Shown here piece by piece: positions 44,951 through 56,857 of a DNA stretch of 64,000 nt. A program made the position numbers and the translations under genes. Position 1 is the stretch's first letter. Each line of letters starts with the position of its first letter. The notes below the pieces were generated by a model. That model was not told where the DNA came from. It worked only from the letters and a program-made list of their open reading frames with translations, and searched no databases. The DNA comes from Neurospora crassa OR74A (Eukaryota; Ascomycota; Sordariomycetes; Sordariales; Sordariaceae): the NCBI RefSeq assembly GCF_000182925.2, contig NC_026504.1, positions 3,534,001 through 3,598,000 of the forward strand, written 5' to 3'.

Positions 44951-46448
44951 ATGACGGGACACCACACAAATTATCATAACTCGACCACTTGCCTCTCGCA
45001 GGCCGAGAGCCTTTCCCTCCTCGCCCTCTCCGCCGCTTGTGTCGCCGTCCTCGCCAACACCTTCCAGGGTGATGGCTACCCACTCATCGCCTCGCTCGCG
45101 CTTGGCGGGCTGGCATTCAGCGCGACCTTCTCCATGATCCGATGGCTGGGACCAACCTTCATGAGGGCCGGCCTGAAAGGCGTGGATATGAGCAAACACC
45201 ATAAAAAGGAGCTGCCAGAATGCATGGGCGCGATCGCAGCCATGGTGTACTTGCTGGCTGTTATTGTCTTTATTCCGTTTCCGTTCTACAAGGATATTGT
45301 GGCGGCCACGAGCGGAGGTGGAAACCGCGATGTGGTGATGCATGTTGAGCATGTACAGGAAGGGAGGTTTCTACATCGGTTTCCGCATGGAAAGGTATGT
45401 CGACAATCCGTTGCCCTCTCCTTTAGAGACGGGAACACACAAAGACAGAACAGATGCTAACACTTTGCGACACCAACAGCTCGCCTCCTACCTCTCTGCC
45501 GTCATGGCCCTCCAATCCATCTCCCTCCTCGGCATCGGCGACGACCTCTTCGACATCCGCTGGCGCCACAAATTCTTCATCCCCGCCTTCGCCTCCATCC
45601 CTCTCTTGGTCGTCTACTTTGTCGACTTTGGCGTCACCTCTGTCGTAATCCCGACCCCCTTACAGCCTTACCTAGGCGAGCTCTTCAACCTCGGCGCCTT
45701 ATACTACGTCTACATGGCCTCGGTTGCCATTTTCAGTCCCAACAGCATCAACATCCTGGCAGGAATCAACGGCATCGAAGTCACCCAATCCATCGTCATC
45801 GCCCTGTTGCTCGCTTTCAACGATTGCCTCTACCTTTTGACGCCGTATCCGCACCCGGCTACGGACTCCCACTTGTTCTCGCTTTATTTCCTCGTCCCCT
45901 TTTTGGGTGTGTCTTTTGCTCTGCTCTGGCATAACTGGTACCCCGCCCGCGTCTTCGTTGGCGACACGTACTGCTATTTCGCGGGCATGGTTTTCGTGGT
46001 GGTCAGCATCTTGGGACACTTCAGCAAGACGTTGATTTTACTTTTGATTCCGCAGATCTTCAACTTTGTTTATTCCGTGCCGCAACTCTTTGGTCTTGTA
46101 CCCTGCCCACGTCACCGTCTACCGCGGTTTAACGCGCGCACGGGACTGTTGGAGCCGAGCGTGACGCCCTGGACGCCAGAGAGGCAGCCCAAGCCGCCGG
46201 TGGCGTGGGCGCTGAAGACGCTTGATAAGGTGAAACTGTTGAGGGTGACGCTGGATGAGGAGGGGAGGTTCGTGGAGACGAGTAACTTTACGATCTTGAA
46301 CTTGTGGCTGGTCTGGAGAGGCCCGTTGCGGGAGGACCGGTTGGCAATGGAGATCACGGGGATGCAGGTAGTGGTGGGACTGTTTGGGTTGTTTGTGAGG
46401 CATCGGTTGGCGTTGATTCTGTTTAAGCAGGACAATTTGGGGGTTTGA
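44951..46448 (+). CDS. alg7: UDP-N-acetylglucosamine--dolichyl-phosphate GlcNAc-1-phosphotransferase
   Basis: Exons 44951-45394 and 45480-46448, phase 0, give 470 aa. The enzyme adds GlcNAc-1-phosphate to dolichyl phosphate in the ER membrane, the first step of the N-glycan precursor pathway and the target of tunicamycin. About ten membrane segments can be traced (for example LSLLALSAACVAVLANTF and AAMVYLLAVIVFIPFPFYKD). Motifs of the family are present: GPTFMRAGLKGVDMSKHHKK early, LLGIGDDLFDIRWRHKFFIP after the intron, NSINILAGINGIEVTQSIVI, and the loop WYPARVFVGDTYCYFAGMVF. The C-terminal region PCPRHRLPRFNARTGLLEPS and SNFTILNLWLVWRGPLRED is typical of fungal Alg7. The 85-nt intron has a GTATGT donor and CCAACAG acceptor, with a GCTAAC branch site. 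It is single copy in this window and presumably essential. Confidence 0.96.
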
Positions 46449-46968
46449 GAAAGGTTAGAGCTTCTTGGTTATGGGCTTAGACTGCGTAGACTGAGACATC
46501 TTCCTTTGTATAAATGTCTTCCAATATCTAGAATATAGACGCACATATACACCTCCAGTCTCTTACGATCTTGGGGTATTGATATCACAAACAAGAGGTT
46601 CCAAGACTTTGAGATCTACTCCATCCCACCATCTAGGATCAATCAGTATACTGTGTAGAGGTACTTGCTTGGGCCGGGCCGGACAGGGCAGCGGGGCATT
46701 GGACGGGATGTCCCGGTGGATCTCGGTCCCAGTTCCGAGCCTGCAGGTTGCTTGGGCCAGGGGTCAAAGTCCACTGAAAGTCGCATCAAGCATCAGGCGG
46801 CTCAGCGGTACTTCACCCCCCCCCCCCCCCCACCAACCACGGTTGTCACCAGCGTCTTGGCTGCTTGGCTCTTCAACCTCACTTCATCCCTCCCTCCATG
46901 CGACCTTCTTCGCTCATCACCACCTCATCATCAGATTGAGAACCTCATAAGACCCAATCACAACAATC
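46449..46968. other. promoter and leader of SEH1
   Basis: This 520-bp gap contains a run of 16 C residues at 46816-46831, about 140 bp before the SEH1 start, and CT-rich leader DNA. Confidence 0.6.
46816..46831. repeat. poly-C tract
   Basis: Sixteen consecutive C residues on the plus strand in the upstream region of SEH1. Length may vary between isolates or be affected by sequencing. Confidence 0.85.
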
Positions 46969-48495
46969 ATGTCCAAATTCAGCCAATACCTAGGCGATCC
47001 GCCCGCCATTGACGGCAAGTCAACTATAGACTCCATTGTGAACCATGGCCATCAGGATCTGGTCCAGGCCGTTGCATTCAACAGCTACGGCGACCGTTGC
47101 GCGACTGGGTCCGTCGACGGCAAGATTCGCGTCTTCAATAGACACAAAGATGGCAAGTGGCGCGTTTGCGATAGCTGGAGTGCCCACGGCGGTGAGATTC
47201 TAGAGGTAAGTCTTTCACATAATCTAGTGACGACTGACTCAAGCTAACTTTTTATCCCACAGCTTCAATGGCTTCCCCCAACCATCTACCCGAACCTTCT
47301 CGCCTCCCTCGGCATCGAAGGACGCTTCAAGCTCTGGGCCGAAAACCCCTCAGCCGCCCCCGGTCGTCGCTTTGGCGTCAACCTCACTGGGCACGGCGGG
47401 CACCACGGTGGTGCCAACACCCTCTCGTCTCGTCGCGACGTCGGCGGTGGCCTCTCCTCTCTTTCCTCAGGCGACAGCAAACCCACGCCGGCCTTTGACT
47501 ACCGCAACCCCAAATCGCCCATCCGCTCCTTCAGCCTCAAGCACAACGACGACACGCGACACACCTACCTAGCCCTTTTATCTGTGGACGGCACGCTCGA
47601 AGTCCTGGAAAACGAAACACCAGAGAACATCACCGAGTTCTCCCGCATCGACCAATTCACCGTTTGCCCAAAACCCTCCCGAGGTGAGGAGACCTCCTTC
47701 CGGGTGCGCTTTGACCCCAACCAGGATGTGTGTTACACCGCTTTGCGGGCGGGCGTGCCCACGGATGCGCTGGGACTGGTGGTGGCGGCTATGGATTCGG
47801 TCAAGGTGTACAGGACTAGAGACACGGTCAGCGCCAGCTTGGGCGTAGCCACGGCTGCGAAGGAGTTTTATCTCGCTGCGGAGATCAGTCCGAAGGATCC
47901 AGTTGCGGGGCATAGAGGGCTGGTGAGAGACGTGGCGTGGGCGCCGGGGAATATCAGGGGGTATGATATCGTGGCGACGGCGTGTCAGGATGGGTATGTG
48001 AGGGTCTTTGGACTGTCGACGCCGGCGCTGCAGATGCAAGCACAAGGGATGGAGGGAACCAGGGGATGGGGAGTGGGGGAGATGAGGAAGCATCAGGAGG
48101 GGAGGAGAGAAGAAGGCGGTGGTGGTGGTGGGACTGCTGCGGCTAGAGCTTTGGCGGGCTCGGCGGCGCAGCATGGCGGTGGGCAGGATGCCCATTTGAA
48201 GTCGGGGATTAGAGCTGGGTTGGCGGATCAGTCGAGGTTGAGTGGGACCGCGGGAGATAGGTTGAGGTTGGGTGGGCAACAGCAGCCGGGCCAGGTTAGA
48301 CATGTGGTCACGGAAGTTGCGAGGCTTGATAGCCATCGGACGCCGGTGTGGAGGGTGGGGTTTGATGATGACGGGCAGATTTTGGGTAGCGTGGGTGACG
48401 AGGGTAAGTTGATGTGCTATCGACAGACACCGGATGGGTCGTGGGCAAAGAGCGCAGAGTTGGCGATGGTGAAGATGAGGATGGCTGCGCCGTAA
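46969..48495 (+). CDS. seh1: nucleoporin SEH1 (WD40 repeat)
   Basis: Exons 46969-47205 and 47263-48495, phase 0 (GTAAGT...CTAAC...CCACAG), give 489 aa. WD40 blades can be followed from the N-terminus: QDLVQAVAFNSYGDRCATGS and VDGKIRVFNRHKDGKWRVCD, then EILELQWLPPTIYPNLLASL with GIEGRFKLWAENP, later HRGLVRDVAWAPGNIRGYDI and HRTPVWRVGFDDDGQILGSV. The NHGHQDLVQAVAFN start and the ASLGIEGRFKLW block fit Seh1, a small beta-propeller of the Nup84/Y complex of the nuclear pore and of the SEA/GATOR2 complex that controls TORC1. Ser/Gly-rich inserts at about residues 120-165 and a Gly/Gln/Arg-rich insert at about 365-440 make it longer than the 349-residue yeast protein. Which complex it serves cannot be read from the sequence; probably both. 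Confidence 0.9.
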
Positions 48496-48922
48496 GGGGT
48501 GGCTAGGCTCTTTTCATAACTACCTCTATCGATGTTGTCGTTCTGATATCCGCTGCCTACATCCTGTCTCGGCCCAGCATCGTATCATTTCGTGTATTCG
48601 AATTCCCGGACATTACTAGGAGAGTGTGGCCGGATGGTATTCCTTCCTTGGCAAGCGGCTGCGGCTGGAAGCCCCTTCCGTCCAACTTGTTGACTTTTTA
48701 GTGCAACTGAAGTGTTTGGATTTGTTCAATCGCGTTGGGAAGGAGTGATCTTGGTGGCGGAAAAGATAGTCCCCCGGTGACTTTGACAGCCAAGTCGAAC
48801 TTCTGAATCCCAACAACAATAGGCATCCAGATTAGGTGGTCATCAGCATTACCGTCGTCCAGGCATACCTCTATATACAGTCACCACTACATTTACCGTC
48901 AGGTCAACTATTAGCTATCACC
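48496..48922. other. intergenic region downstream of SEH1
   Basis: About 430 bp between two plus-strand genes; it should include the SEH1 3' end and the promoter of the next gene. Nothing else was seen. Confidence 0.5.
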
Positions 48923-50815
48923 ATGTCAGCTATGAGTCTTCCCGCCCGAACTCCGAGCGGCGGTACAGCATGCTTCGAACCTCCATCCAACAACAGGCTC
49001 AACGCTTCCGAGCGTGTCCTCGGTTCACCCGGCCGCCGACGCTTGAACATCCCCAATACGTTTGCTGGCCTTTAGGAGAAGGACATCAATCGGCAGCAGC
49101 CCGGGCATGTCGACCTGGACGAGTCCTTTGGGGAGTTCGAAAACATACCATTGACCGATGCTCCCAACACGCCTGTAAAGGCCGGGAAGCAAGGCCATAC
49201 TCCGGTACACAACGAAGACATACAACAAGAACCGACACCATCTCGCCTAGTCGTCGGTGATGGCCTGGTTCCCAGCCATGACTTCAAGCAGACCTCTGAA
49301 GAAACCAAAGCATCCACTTTCCGTCACCGAATGTTCTCTTTCGAAAGCCCTTCCGATTCACCGGAACTCAAGGTGATGCCTAACAAAGACGGAACGGAGA
49401 TCAGGAGGTCCCTTGATGCGGAATCTTTCTTCGACCGAATCTTTCCCGTCCGCAGTACTTCGTCTTCCTACCCATCCGAAGGTGTCAAAAGCCCCGAGCT
49501 TACAGTTTCCCCTCCCATGACCTTCGGCAGACGCATTTTGTCAAGTCTGGAATCTTACGGCTTTTCAACCTCTTCGTTTTTGCGAAGCAGTGAGGAGTCA
49601 GTTGGTTCTCGTCAGCATCATAGACTTAACCCAGCCGCTGTGGAGGGTGCGTTAAGAGAGATCTATCGGGAGCAGGAGGCGGCAACGAACAATGAAGTCA
49701 TCGAATGTGAAACTCAGCCCTCGGTGGCAGGCGATAACAAAAGTATCAAGATCACCAAGCAGGAGTTGGCCAAGCCCGAGGTCGAACACATCGAGGATAT
49801 TGGGCACAGGAAGACGCCCAGCCTCAACGGCAGCGACGCCAAGGAAGTCATCGCCGATATCTCAGCCGTCAACACAGAGCTCATCATCAGCTTAGCCAAT
49901 GCCGCCCTGCACAGAGGCAAAAGCAACAGCTCCATGCTCCCCAGACAGCGTCGACGCTCAACCGGACCCGACAATACAGGAGAAACACCCTTCCCCTCGC
50001 TTGACCTAGCTCCCTGTGGTCGCGCTCTGGCCTCCTCCAAAGCCGGGCTACTGTCGGAAGAAGCTCTCAGTAACTTATCCACTCAATGTCTGCCGCGTGT
50101 GTCAACAAACCCACCTCGTCTTTCCACCGAATTTCCAACCACACTGGAGAAAGGGTACCTCAAACCCAAGTCAAGGGCTGCACTTCCCATTTCGTTTGGC
50201 TCGCCTATCAAGATAAGAAACGTAGAAGTTGCACCTACAGTCCCTCCAGTAACTGATATACCAAATGTTCCTCTTCTTACTGGTGTTCAACGAGACCATG
50301 GCAGAAAGCCATCAGGACCTTATCTCCGCCAACAGTCGAAAAAGAAGAGCTCGATTCTTAGGCTTCTGCGTTACATCTTTCGCAGACCTATCAAAGCCAA
50401 GAAGTGGTTTGTTCGCAAGTTTCGTGCGAAGAGGAAGGGGGTCTCGAAGAGATTCAAGACAAAGACCAAGGCCAGGAAGGAGAAGAAGAAGAGGATCTTG
50501 GAGCTACCTAAGGTTGAGGACACTATTGTTGCCCCAGTTACTGGTGAGGAAGTTGAATCTGTTATTGTGCCTCTTACCGTTCTCGAGAAACCTGCTACAG
50601 CCCCTGTTACTGCTATTCAGGTTGATGCTGTCAAGGCAGAGCTGAAGCAAGTTGAACAAATTGCTAGTGATGAGCATGTGTCGGTTGCTGAAAAGGAACT
50701 GACAATCAAAGCCGTGGTGGAAAAGAAGATCGGGTCAGATGAGGGAAGTGTCGAAGAGGTGGAGGATATCACGGTTGAGATTCATGTGGTTGATGCTTCT
50801 ACTTGTGTTGCATGA
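48923..50815 (+). CDS. unrecognised basic protein; open frame interrupted by one in-frame TAG
   Basis: An ATG in strong context (CACCATGTC) at 48923 opens 50 protein-like codons ending at TAG 49073-49075. The same frame then stays open for 579 more codons to 50815, starting EKDINRQQPGHVDLDESFGE. The next in-frame ATG is at 49331 and would give 494 aa. I could not find an intron that removes the TAG: the TTTAG is itself a possible acceptor at 49075, but no GT donor in phase 0 with good context lies upstream. So the choices are a downstream start, an unseen upstream exon, stop-codon readthrough, a nonsense allele, or a sequence error. The protein has an acidic N-terminal half, a very basic segment at about two thirds of its length (RLLRYIFRRPIKAKKWFVRK then many Lys/Arg), likely a nuclear signal or membrane-facing helix, and a Val/Glu-rich tail. 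No family is recognised. Confidence 0.6.
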
Positions 50816-51420
50816 TTCTAATCGCTTCCAAAAGGGTGTTCACTTATGTCTTGACGAGGTTGGCACTTCAAAGAATGTTTATGACAAAGTTTAGGTTTGC
50901 TAAGGAGGAGTTCATGCACCAGTATCATGTATACCAAAACGGACAGGGGTTGTGTACCTCCATGAGTTACAAATATTCTCATCAGAAATTCATTCTTGGT
51001 GACTTGACTTGCCCCATGCCTATCCACATACTCTCTCCGTTTTCCCAAATGAACACGCAGCCAACGGAAACTGAACCACCCCCGTTTCTCTGCTCCCAAG
51101 TACTCGTCAATCTCGTAACACAACTTTTCCCTTCCCCTCTCTCAAACCCGGGAACACGCACGTATGGGAACACGAATGTGTAACGTCCCGTTCATATTCG
51201 TCCTGCGTCTGCATCGTCTTGATCGGGACGCCTCCCTCCGAGCCTTTCCTCGAGCTTACTTGACACCCCCCTGGTTCTGGTTATGCATCCCTTGGCTGTG
51301 GCCCCCCTCCGTCCACTTTTTCTAGACTACAGCTCTATGTAGTCTATGTACCTAGAGAAATGTAACAAGAATCCCTGCCGTTACCACGCAAATTCCCAGG
51401 GCTGACGGCGGCCGGCCGAA

Positions 51421-51446
51421 CGGACGGACGGACGGACGGACGGACG
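51421..51446. repeat. CGGA tetranucleotide microsatellite
   Basis: Six and a half CGGA units in tandem, intergenic. Confidence 0.9.
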
Positions 51447-51867
51447 ATGATGGAATCTGATGGGTTGGTTGGTTGAAGAGGGATTTTTTATCGTGTGGCG
51501 TGATACAATAGACATAATAGATGGACACAGCAGGGAACTAGTAGTAGTTCTAGGTAGGTAGGAGGGAGGGGAAGAGAATGGTGTGTGTGTCTTTGAAAAG
51601 CATATACTTTGTATCTGATCTGGTGTGTATTTTACTCAGGTTATGGTGATGATGAAAGTCTTGAGGTGAAAATTGGGTTTGCTTTTAGGTGTTGATGTAT
51701 CCCCAAATAAAAGGCGATGACGACGACTCGGGAATCGAAGGAAGGAAGAATAGTCATCAACGAAAAGGTCGTGTACGATATATGCGTTTTGGACGGCTTG
51801 GATAGGTGGTACGGAATATGGGGGGCCTGATGTATCCATCACCAGTGCTCTTTGGTTTGTTTGTGGA

Positions 51868-51868
<1 letters not shown>

Positions 51869-51949
<81 letters not shown>
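51869..51949. repeat. GTT trinucleotide microsatellite, 27 units
   Basis: Eighty-one bases of uninterrupted GTT, the longest simple repeat in the window. Its purity suggests high length variability. Confidence 0.95.
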
Positions 51950-52684
51950 CTGTTAGAGTTCCTTCTTGTTACCTAGGGTGCCTCGCACGCGTCATCTTCT
52001 ATCAAACGTGGAAGCGAGAAGAGAAAGAGTAAAAAGACAAAAGACATGCGAATACTATACTCTATAGGTAGATAGATACGCTTGATTTAGGTTGATTTTC
52101 TTGAGCAAATTTGGGTTGGAAGATGAAAGTTCAAAGGGAAAATGTACTTATCGGAGCGGTGGTCAGAATTAACCAAACATCTCATTGTCTTGAAACGATT
52201 ACACCTCTAGGGATTACTCTTAGATGCATTCGTAGGTCTTTCGTGACACCTGCGGGCAAAGGTTTCGAATATTTCTACGATTGAATAACACTTGATAGGT
52301 CTCTTCCTGACATGCTTTCAACTTATTGTCGACTTATAACATAGTGTTGCGATGGCCTCTCGTTGCCAAAGTAAGCGAGCGGTATTGGCCTTGGACCGCT
52401 GATGTCTCGGTTATTCTTGCCATCACTCGGTGGCTAACTAAAGAAGATTTTATCGTGTCTTATTTATTAAGTGGCCGAGCTACAAGGAGAACATGAAACC
52501 TATGGTAGAATGTGTTGGCGTCATTGAGAATGATCGAACATGTTTATCGCTGGCATGTCTTTGACAAGGAGGGCCTGTCATGAATATTTAAAGTCAAGTA
52601 CGCAGTGTGGCAGTCTATATTGAATACTAAGCCATTATAATCACACCGCCTGGACTTGTTCGGAAACAACAACCAACTGCAGCA

Positions 52685-54932
52685 TTACAACATATACCTA
52701 AACCTCTCTTCCCTACTTCCTCCCTCCCTTTCACCACCACCACCACCACCAACCAACCCCTCCTCCTCATCTTGCCCCACACCTTCATAGGCAGTCTCCT
52801 CCTCGAGTTTCCTATTCTTCCTCGCTAGGTATGCCCTCAACAAAACCGCCAGGAAAGCAACTCCCACCATCGCCCCAGCACAAACCCCCATCCCCCTCTT
52901 CCAGAACGGCCCCTCCTTCGCGGGATACAATCTCGTTCCCACAAGCGGTCCACACTGTCCCAGGACCTGCATCAACGCAAACCCCATTCCCTTTCCGCCT
53001 TCAGTCCGCTGGTTATTGATACTCCACGCAATCGTCAACACCACCACGTTGAAAAACCCGATCGCGGCAGGATAAATGGCCAGATACCTGACCCAGCTAC
53101 CCGGTTCCAAGCCGAGAGACTGGGAAAAGGCAAGAACAGAATAACCGAGGGCGGAAAGGAGGGCGTGGAAGATCAAAGGGGTGGAACGGCTGTGGTAGCG
53201 GTCGGAGAGGGAGGCGGTACAGAGGACTGTGATAAAAGCGCAAAGGTAGGGAGGGGCGGAAAGGGCTTGGGACATGAGGGGCGTGTGGTTCATGGACGTC
53301 AAGATGGTGGGGAGGAAGACGGGAAGGGAGGAGTAGGCGAGGTTGGTGAGGAAGAAGATTGCGGCGGTGAGCCAGACGGTGGGGGAGACGAGGGTTGTTA
53401 GGATGTCGCTTGTTTTGAGGCCCGGACCGGCAGAAGAATGAGAAAAGGGGGAGGAGGAGGAGGAGGACCAGGACCGGAGACGGAGAGCGGCGACTTTCTT
53501 TTCGCGACGGGTGAGGTAGCGAGCGGTTTGCGGGGAGTCAGGGATGATGTGCCAGGCGAGCACGGCGACGATGACGGAGGGGAAACCTTCTATCAGAAAA
53601 AGGAGACGCCAGGGGCGGACGGGAGACACTTCGCCTAGCTTCAGAATGGCCCAGGCTAGGAAGGAGGCGAAGCTGGTTGCTAGGGGGGCGGCTGAATATT
53701 TTGTTTTTGGTCATGAGCATGCAGTTGCTTGTTGGATAAAAAGGTGAATACGTTACCTGATATAAACACGGCCGTCCTAAGAGCTAACTCATGCCGCTTG
53801 TAAAAGAACGATAAGTAAAAGGGCACTCCGGTAAAGGCCGCCTCGCCGATACCCAGAATTGTGCGCAAAAAAATGAGCATGGGGTAGTTGACTGCCACGG
53901 CTTGAAGCGACGCCGTCAAGCCCCAGCAGAGAACGATGATGGAGACATAGATGTGGGCGGGTATGAGGCGCCAGAGAAGGGACATCCATTCGAAGCAGAT
54001 GTAGGCGATGTAAAAGGCTGTTAGAGCCCACTCGTACCAACCATCCTTGGGAGGAGTGGACTGGAGGTCTTCTTCCATACCCGCGATACGGGCGTTTCCA
54101 ATGTCTGTGAGTGGTGAGCATTCTGCTCAACATGCAAACAGAAGTTGTGGAAAGTGGCAGTTTGTGGAAGTGAACCACGACTTTAGAATATCAAAGTTGC
54201 CCCTGAATGCCAAGAAGTCAAAGAAGAAACAGAGAAACAGCATAACTCACTAGACCGATCCAAAAAGCTCAACATATAAAGCAGGGCCACGAAAAGCACC
54301 AGTTTACGATCAAACTTGTTTACCACTGCTCTTTCTTCATCTGGCGTGTATCGCAGCTGGACACTTTTACCGCTCGTTGTCGTGCTAACACTTTCATCAT
54401 CCAGGTCTGGGAACTTGCTAGTTCCCCTTCTCCTGTTGCCCTTCTTGCGCTTTCCCTTGGGCTTCTTTTTGGTCGAAGTCAACTCATACGTCTCTTCCTC
54501 ACCAACAGCACTGAAGAAGACTTCCCGGTGGAGTTCGGTTGATATTCGGCGGTCTTCTTCCGAGTCTGTGGTGTCCGATTCCGAGTCCGTGTCCAAGTCC
54601 AAGTCCAAGTCGGAGTCCGTCGCCATGAGATCGTGATCCTTTGCTTTGGATGACGACAAATGTGAATCTAGAAGTTGGTGGCTCATTCGCTGCGACTGCG
54701 GGCTTCGTCGTCCATTGTCTTTGTCGTCCTGACCGGCACCGTTTCCATCACCGCCGTTTGTCGCTCTCTGACCGTTTTGACTTTGTTCTGGATTTTTCCC
54801 ATCACTTCCTGTTCCTGTTCCTCTCCCGGCCCCAGACCGACTCCCACGTGCCCATCCCCGCCCATCCTGTCCATCAACTGCCTCACTCCTTTGTTTTCCT
54901 ACCGAGTCATGCCGAGAGGAGGCCGTCATCAT
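52685..54932 (-). CDS. MFS transporter, anion:cation symporter (Dal5/allantoate permease type)
   Basis: Exons 54251-54932, 53757-54104 and 52685-53691, both junctions phase 1, give 678 aa. Introns are 146 nt (GTGAGT...CTCACAG) and 65 nt (GTAACG...ATTCAG). The first 190 residues are hydrophilic: Gly/Asp/Ser-rich with an Asp/Ser repeat (DSDLDLDLDTDSESDT) and a Lys-rich patch, unusually long for the family. The transporter core starts with FDRKLVLFVALLYMLSFLDR then SNIGNARIAGMEEDL, the classic TM1 and loop of the Dal5/Tna1/Seo1 group. TM segments follow through exon 2 (VLCWGLTASLQAVAVNYPML; RTILGIGEAAFTGVPFYLSF) and exon 3 (LLFLIEGFPSVIVAVLAWHI; IPDSPQTARYL is the usual central loop). The substrate is an organic anion or vitamin-like compound such as allantoate, nicotinate or pantothenate in known members; it cannot be chosen here. 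The first in-frame ATG of the exon was taken, with a second ATG next to it. Confidence 0.88.
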
Positions 54933-56857
54933 TGTCCTCTGCTGCCGCACGATTCCACACTTCCTTCCTATTTTTCTTCTTCTTTTGTTTTTCTAAACCT
55001 CCAAGAGTGCAATGAGTCAGGCTGTGCTTCGGTGTTTACCGTGTGGTGTGGTGGGTGGGTTCTCTTTATCTTTCTCGAAAGCTTAATGGTCCCCTGCGGA
55101 CGCCCCCTTTTCTCTTTTCTTTGACACTCGGGTGACTCGTATCCCTTATCCCTGCTTCTGTGTCGCTAGCCTTTGTTGGATACCTCAGGTAGGTAGTCTG
55201 CAGAAGAACACATGCCGATTCGGCATCGAATGGTTCGGTTCGTTTCGATTCGATCCAGTGGTGGTGGATGTTGAAAGAGTTGAAAAAGTGACGTCGTCAA
55301 AAGGAACAGGCTTCATTGACATGAATTCACATGCACAGTCGGTGTGCGTTAGGAGTGCTACTACGTAGGTGTGTCGGCTTGTCTTAGGCGGAGCGCACTA
55401 GCGGTAACGGTAACAGCATGGATGCACCCCAGGATTTCCCCGGAGCCCGGAAAGCTTGAAATGTCGCTGGATGCACTGCGATGTGTGCTGCTCGCGTACC
55501 TAATGCTACATAATAGGGCGTTTGTGAGGACCGCGGCCAGGTATCTAGGAACCAACTAGGTTGAGATGGACCCCCAAAACCCAATCCGTCCGCAGTTGCC
55601 GCCAGTTTAACACGCTACAGTTCCCGTTTGTTTCGTCTGATCTTCACAAATGTTTATGCAATCCCATCCATGGCAACCTAAGAGGAGCGAGATGAATACC
55701 GCCGGCCGGCGAGTAATGAGTTCAGTGGTCCCCACCCCGCGCCAGCTGTCCATCTATTGGCAGCCAATGGCGAACACTAAGATCGGCGGGAATGCACCCC
55801 TCCCCCTAAGGTAATGTGATGCTGGACGTTACTGGCTGGGATGCCCCAGTTTCCCGTGAAATTTCAGGGCGATCTCAGATCACCCCCCCCCACAGAGAAA
55901 TTGGGCTCAGCTGAGGACATCGTGCGTGCAAATGTCGATATATGTGATACCGAGAAATAAGACAGAAAGGTCTCGATCTTTGTGGATTTGCTTGCTATGC
56001 GCTGAAATATTAAACATGCAAATTGCGTCCAAATGAGATATGTAAATATGTAACCAGAAACCATCGCATATCACCCTGTCAAACTGTCCCCAGGGGCCAT
56101 GACCTCCGACTCAATCTCCTCAATTCCACAAACATTACCCAACTTTAGCTGTCAAATGGAATTATTTTGGTCTTTCGCTCCCCCCTTTGCTGCTTCTCCA
56201 CCTCTCCATCTTTGTGAGCACAAAGAGCTGGCTGCTTGGCTGGGCTGGGTTTGGGCATCGAGCGAAAGCATTCCTCTGTCGCAGTTGTCGGTCGTCCTGA
56301 TCAAATCTTCTCTCTACCTCTTGGACTGACTGCCGTTATGCCGCCCACTCATCTCGAATCAAGGAGCCGACTTTCCTCGAACCATGTACTATAGGATGGA
56401 AAAATGATAATTAAAAACGTTAGAAAGAACCCGAGTTACCATAATCGCCGCCAAGCAAAAAGTGCAGCTGCGATCATTTATTGTGGTACCAGGTTTTTGA
56501 ATTTCAGACGGCATGGCCATACAAAACCAAGTCCGCCTATAGAAGGTATGAAAAAGATGCTTGACATGTAAAATGGGGAAAAAGCACACAAAATGTTTGC
56601 CATTGAAAGGCGGCCCCAAAGAAATCGTCTATACGTGTTGAGTTCTTTTCCTCCTCTTTTATTTTAAAAAACTTCTTTCCCGCCTCCATCTGCCCAAGAC
56701 GTTGACATCGCAAAAAGTCTCAAATGTCGCAGTCTTCGTCGCATCAAACAAAATAACAACATCCTCCCCATGGGCATCGAAGCGTAAATGGTCGGTGTCA
56801 GTCGTCGAGACAGGGAAAGTAATCACAAGAACTATGTCGCCGTCACAAATTCGTCAT
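54933..56857. other. intergenic region between the MFS and MSB2 genes
   Basis: About 1.9 kb, both neighbours on the minus strand. It contains the MFS promoter with a T-rich tract near 54968-54995 and the 3' end of MSB2. Short frames here show no known motif. Nothing else was seen. Confidence 0.5.

Larger units (their letters stand above)
50816..52684. other. intergenic region with microsatellites
   Basis: Almost 1.9 kb between convergent stops. It has a CGGA repeat at 51421-51446, a long GTT repeat at 51869-51949 and an AT-rich stretch near 52430-52680. No coding frame with known content was found. Confidence 0.55.
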
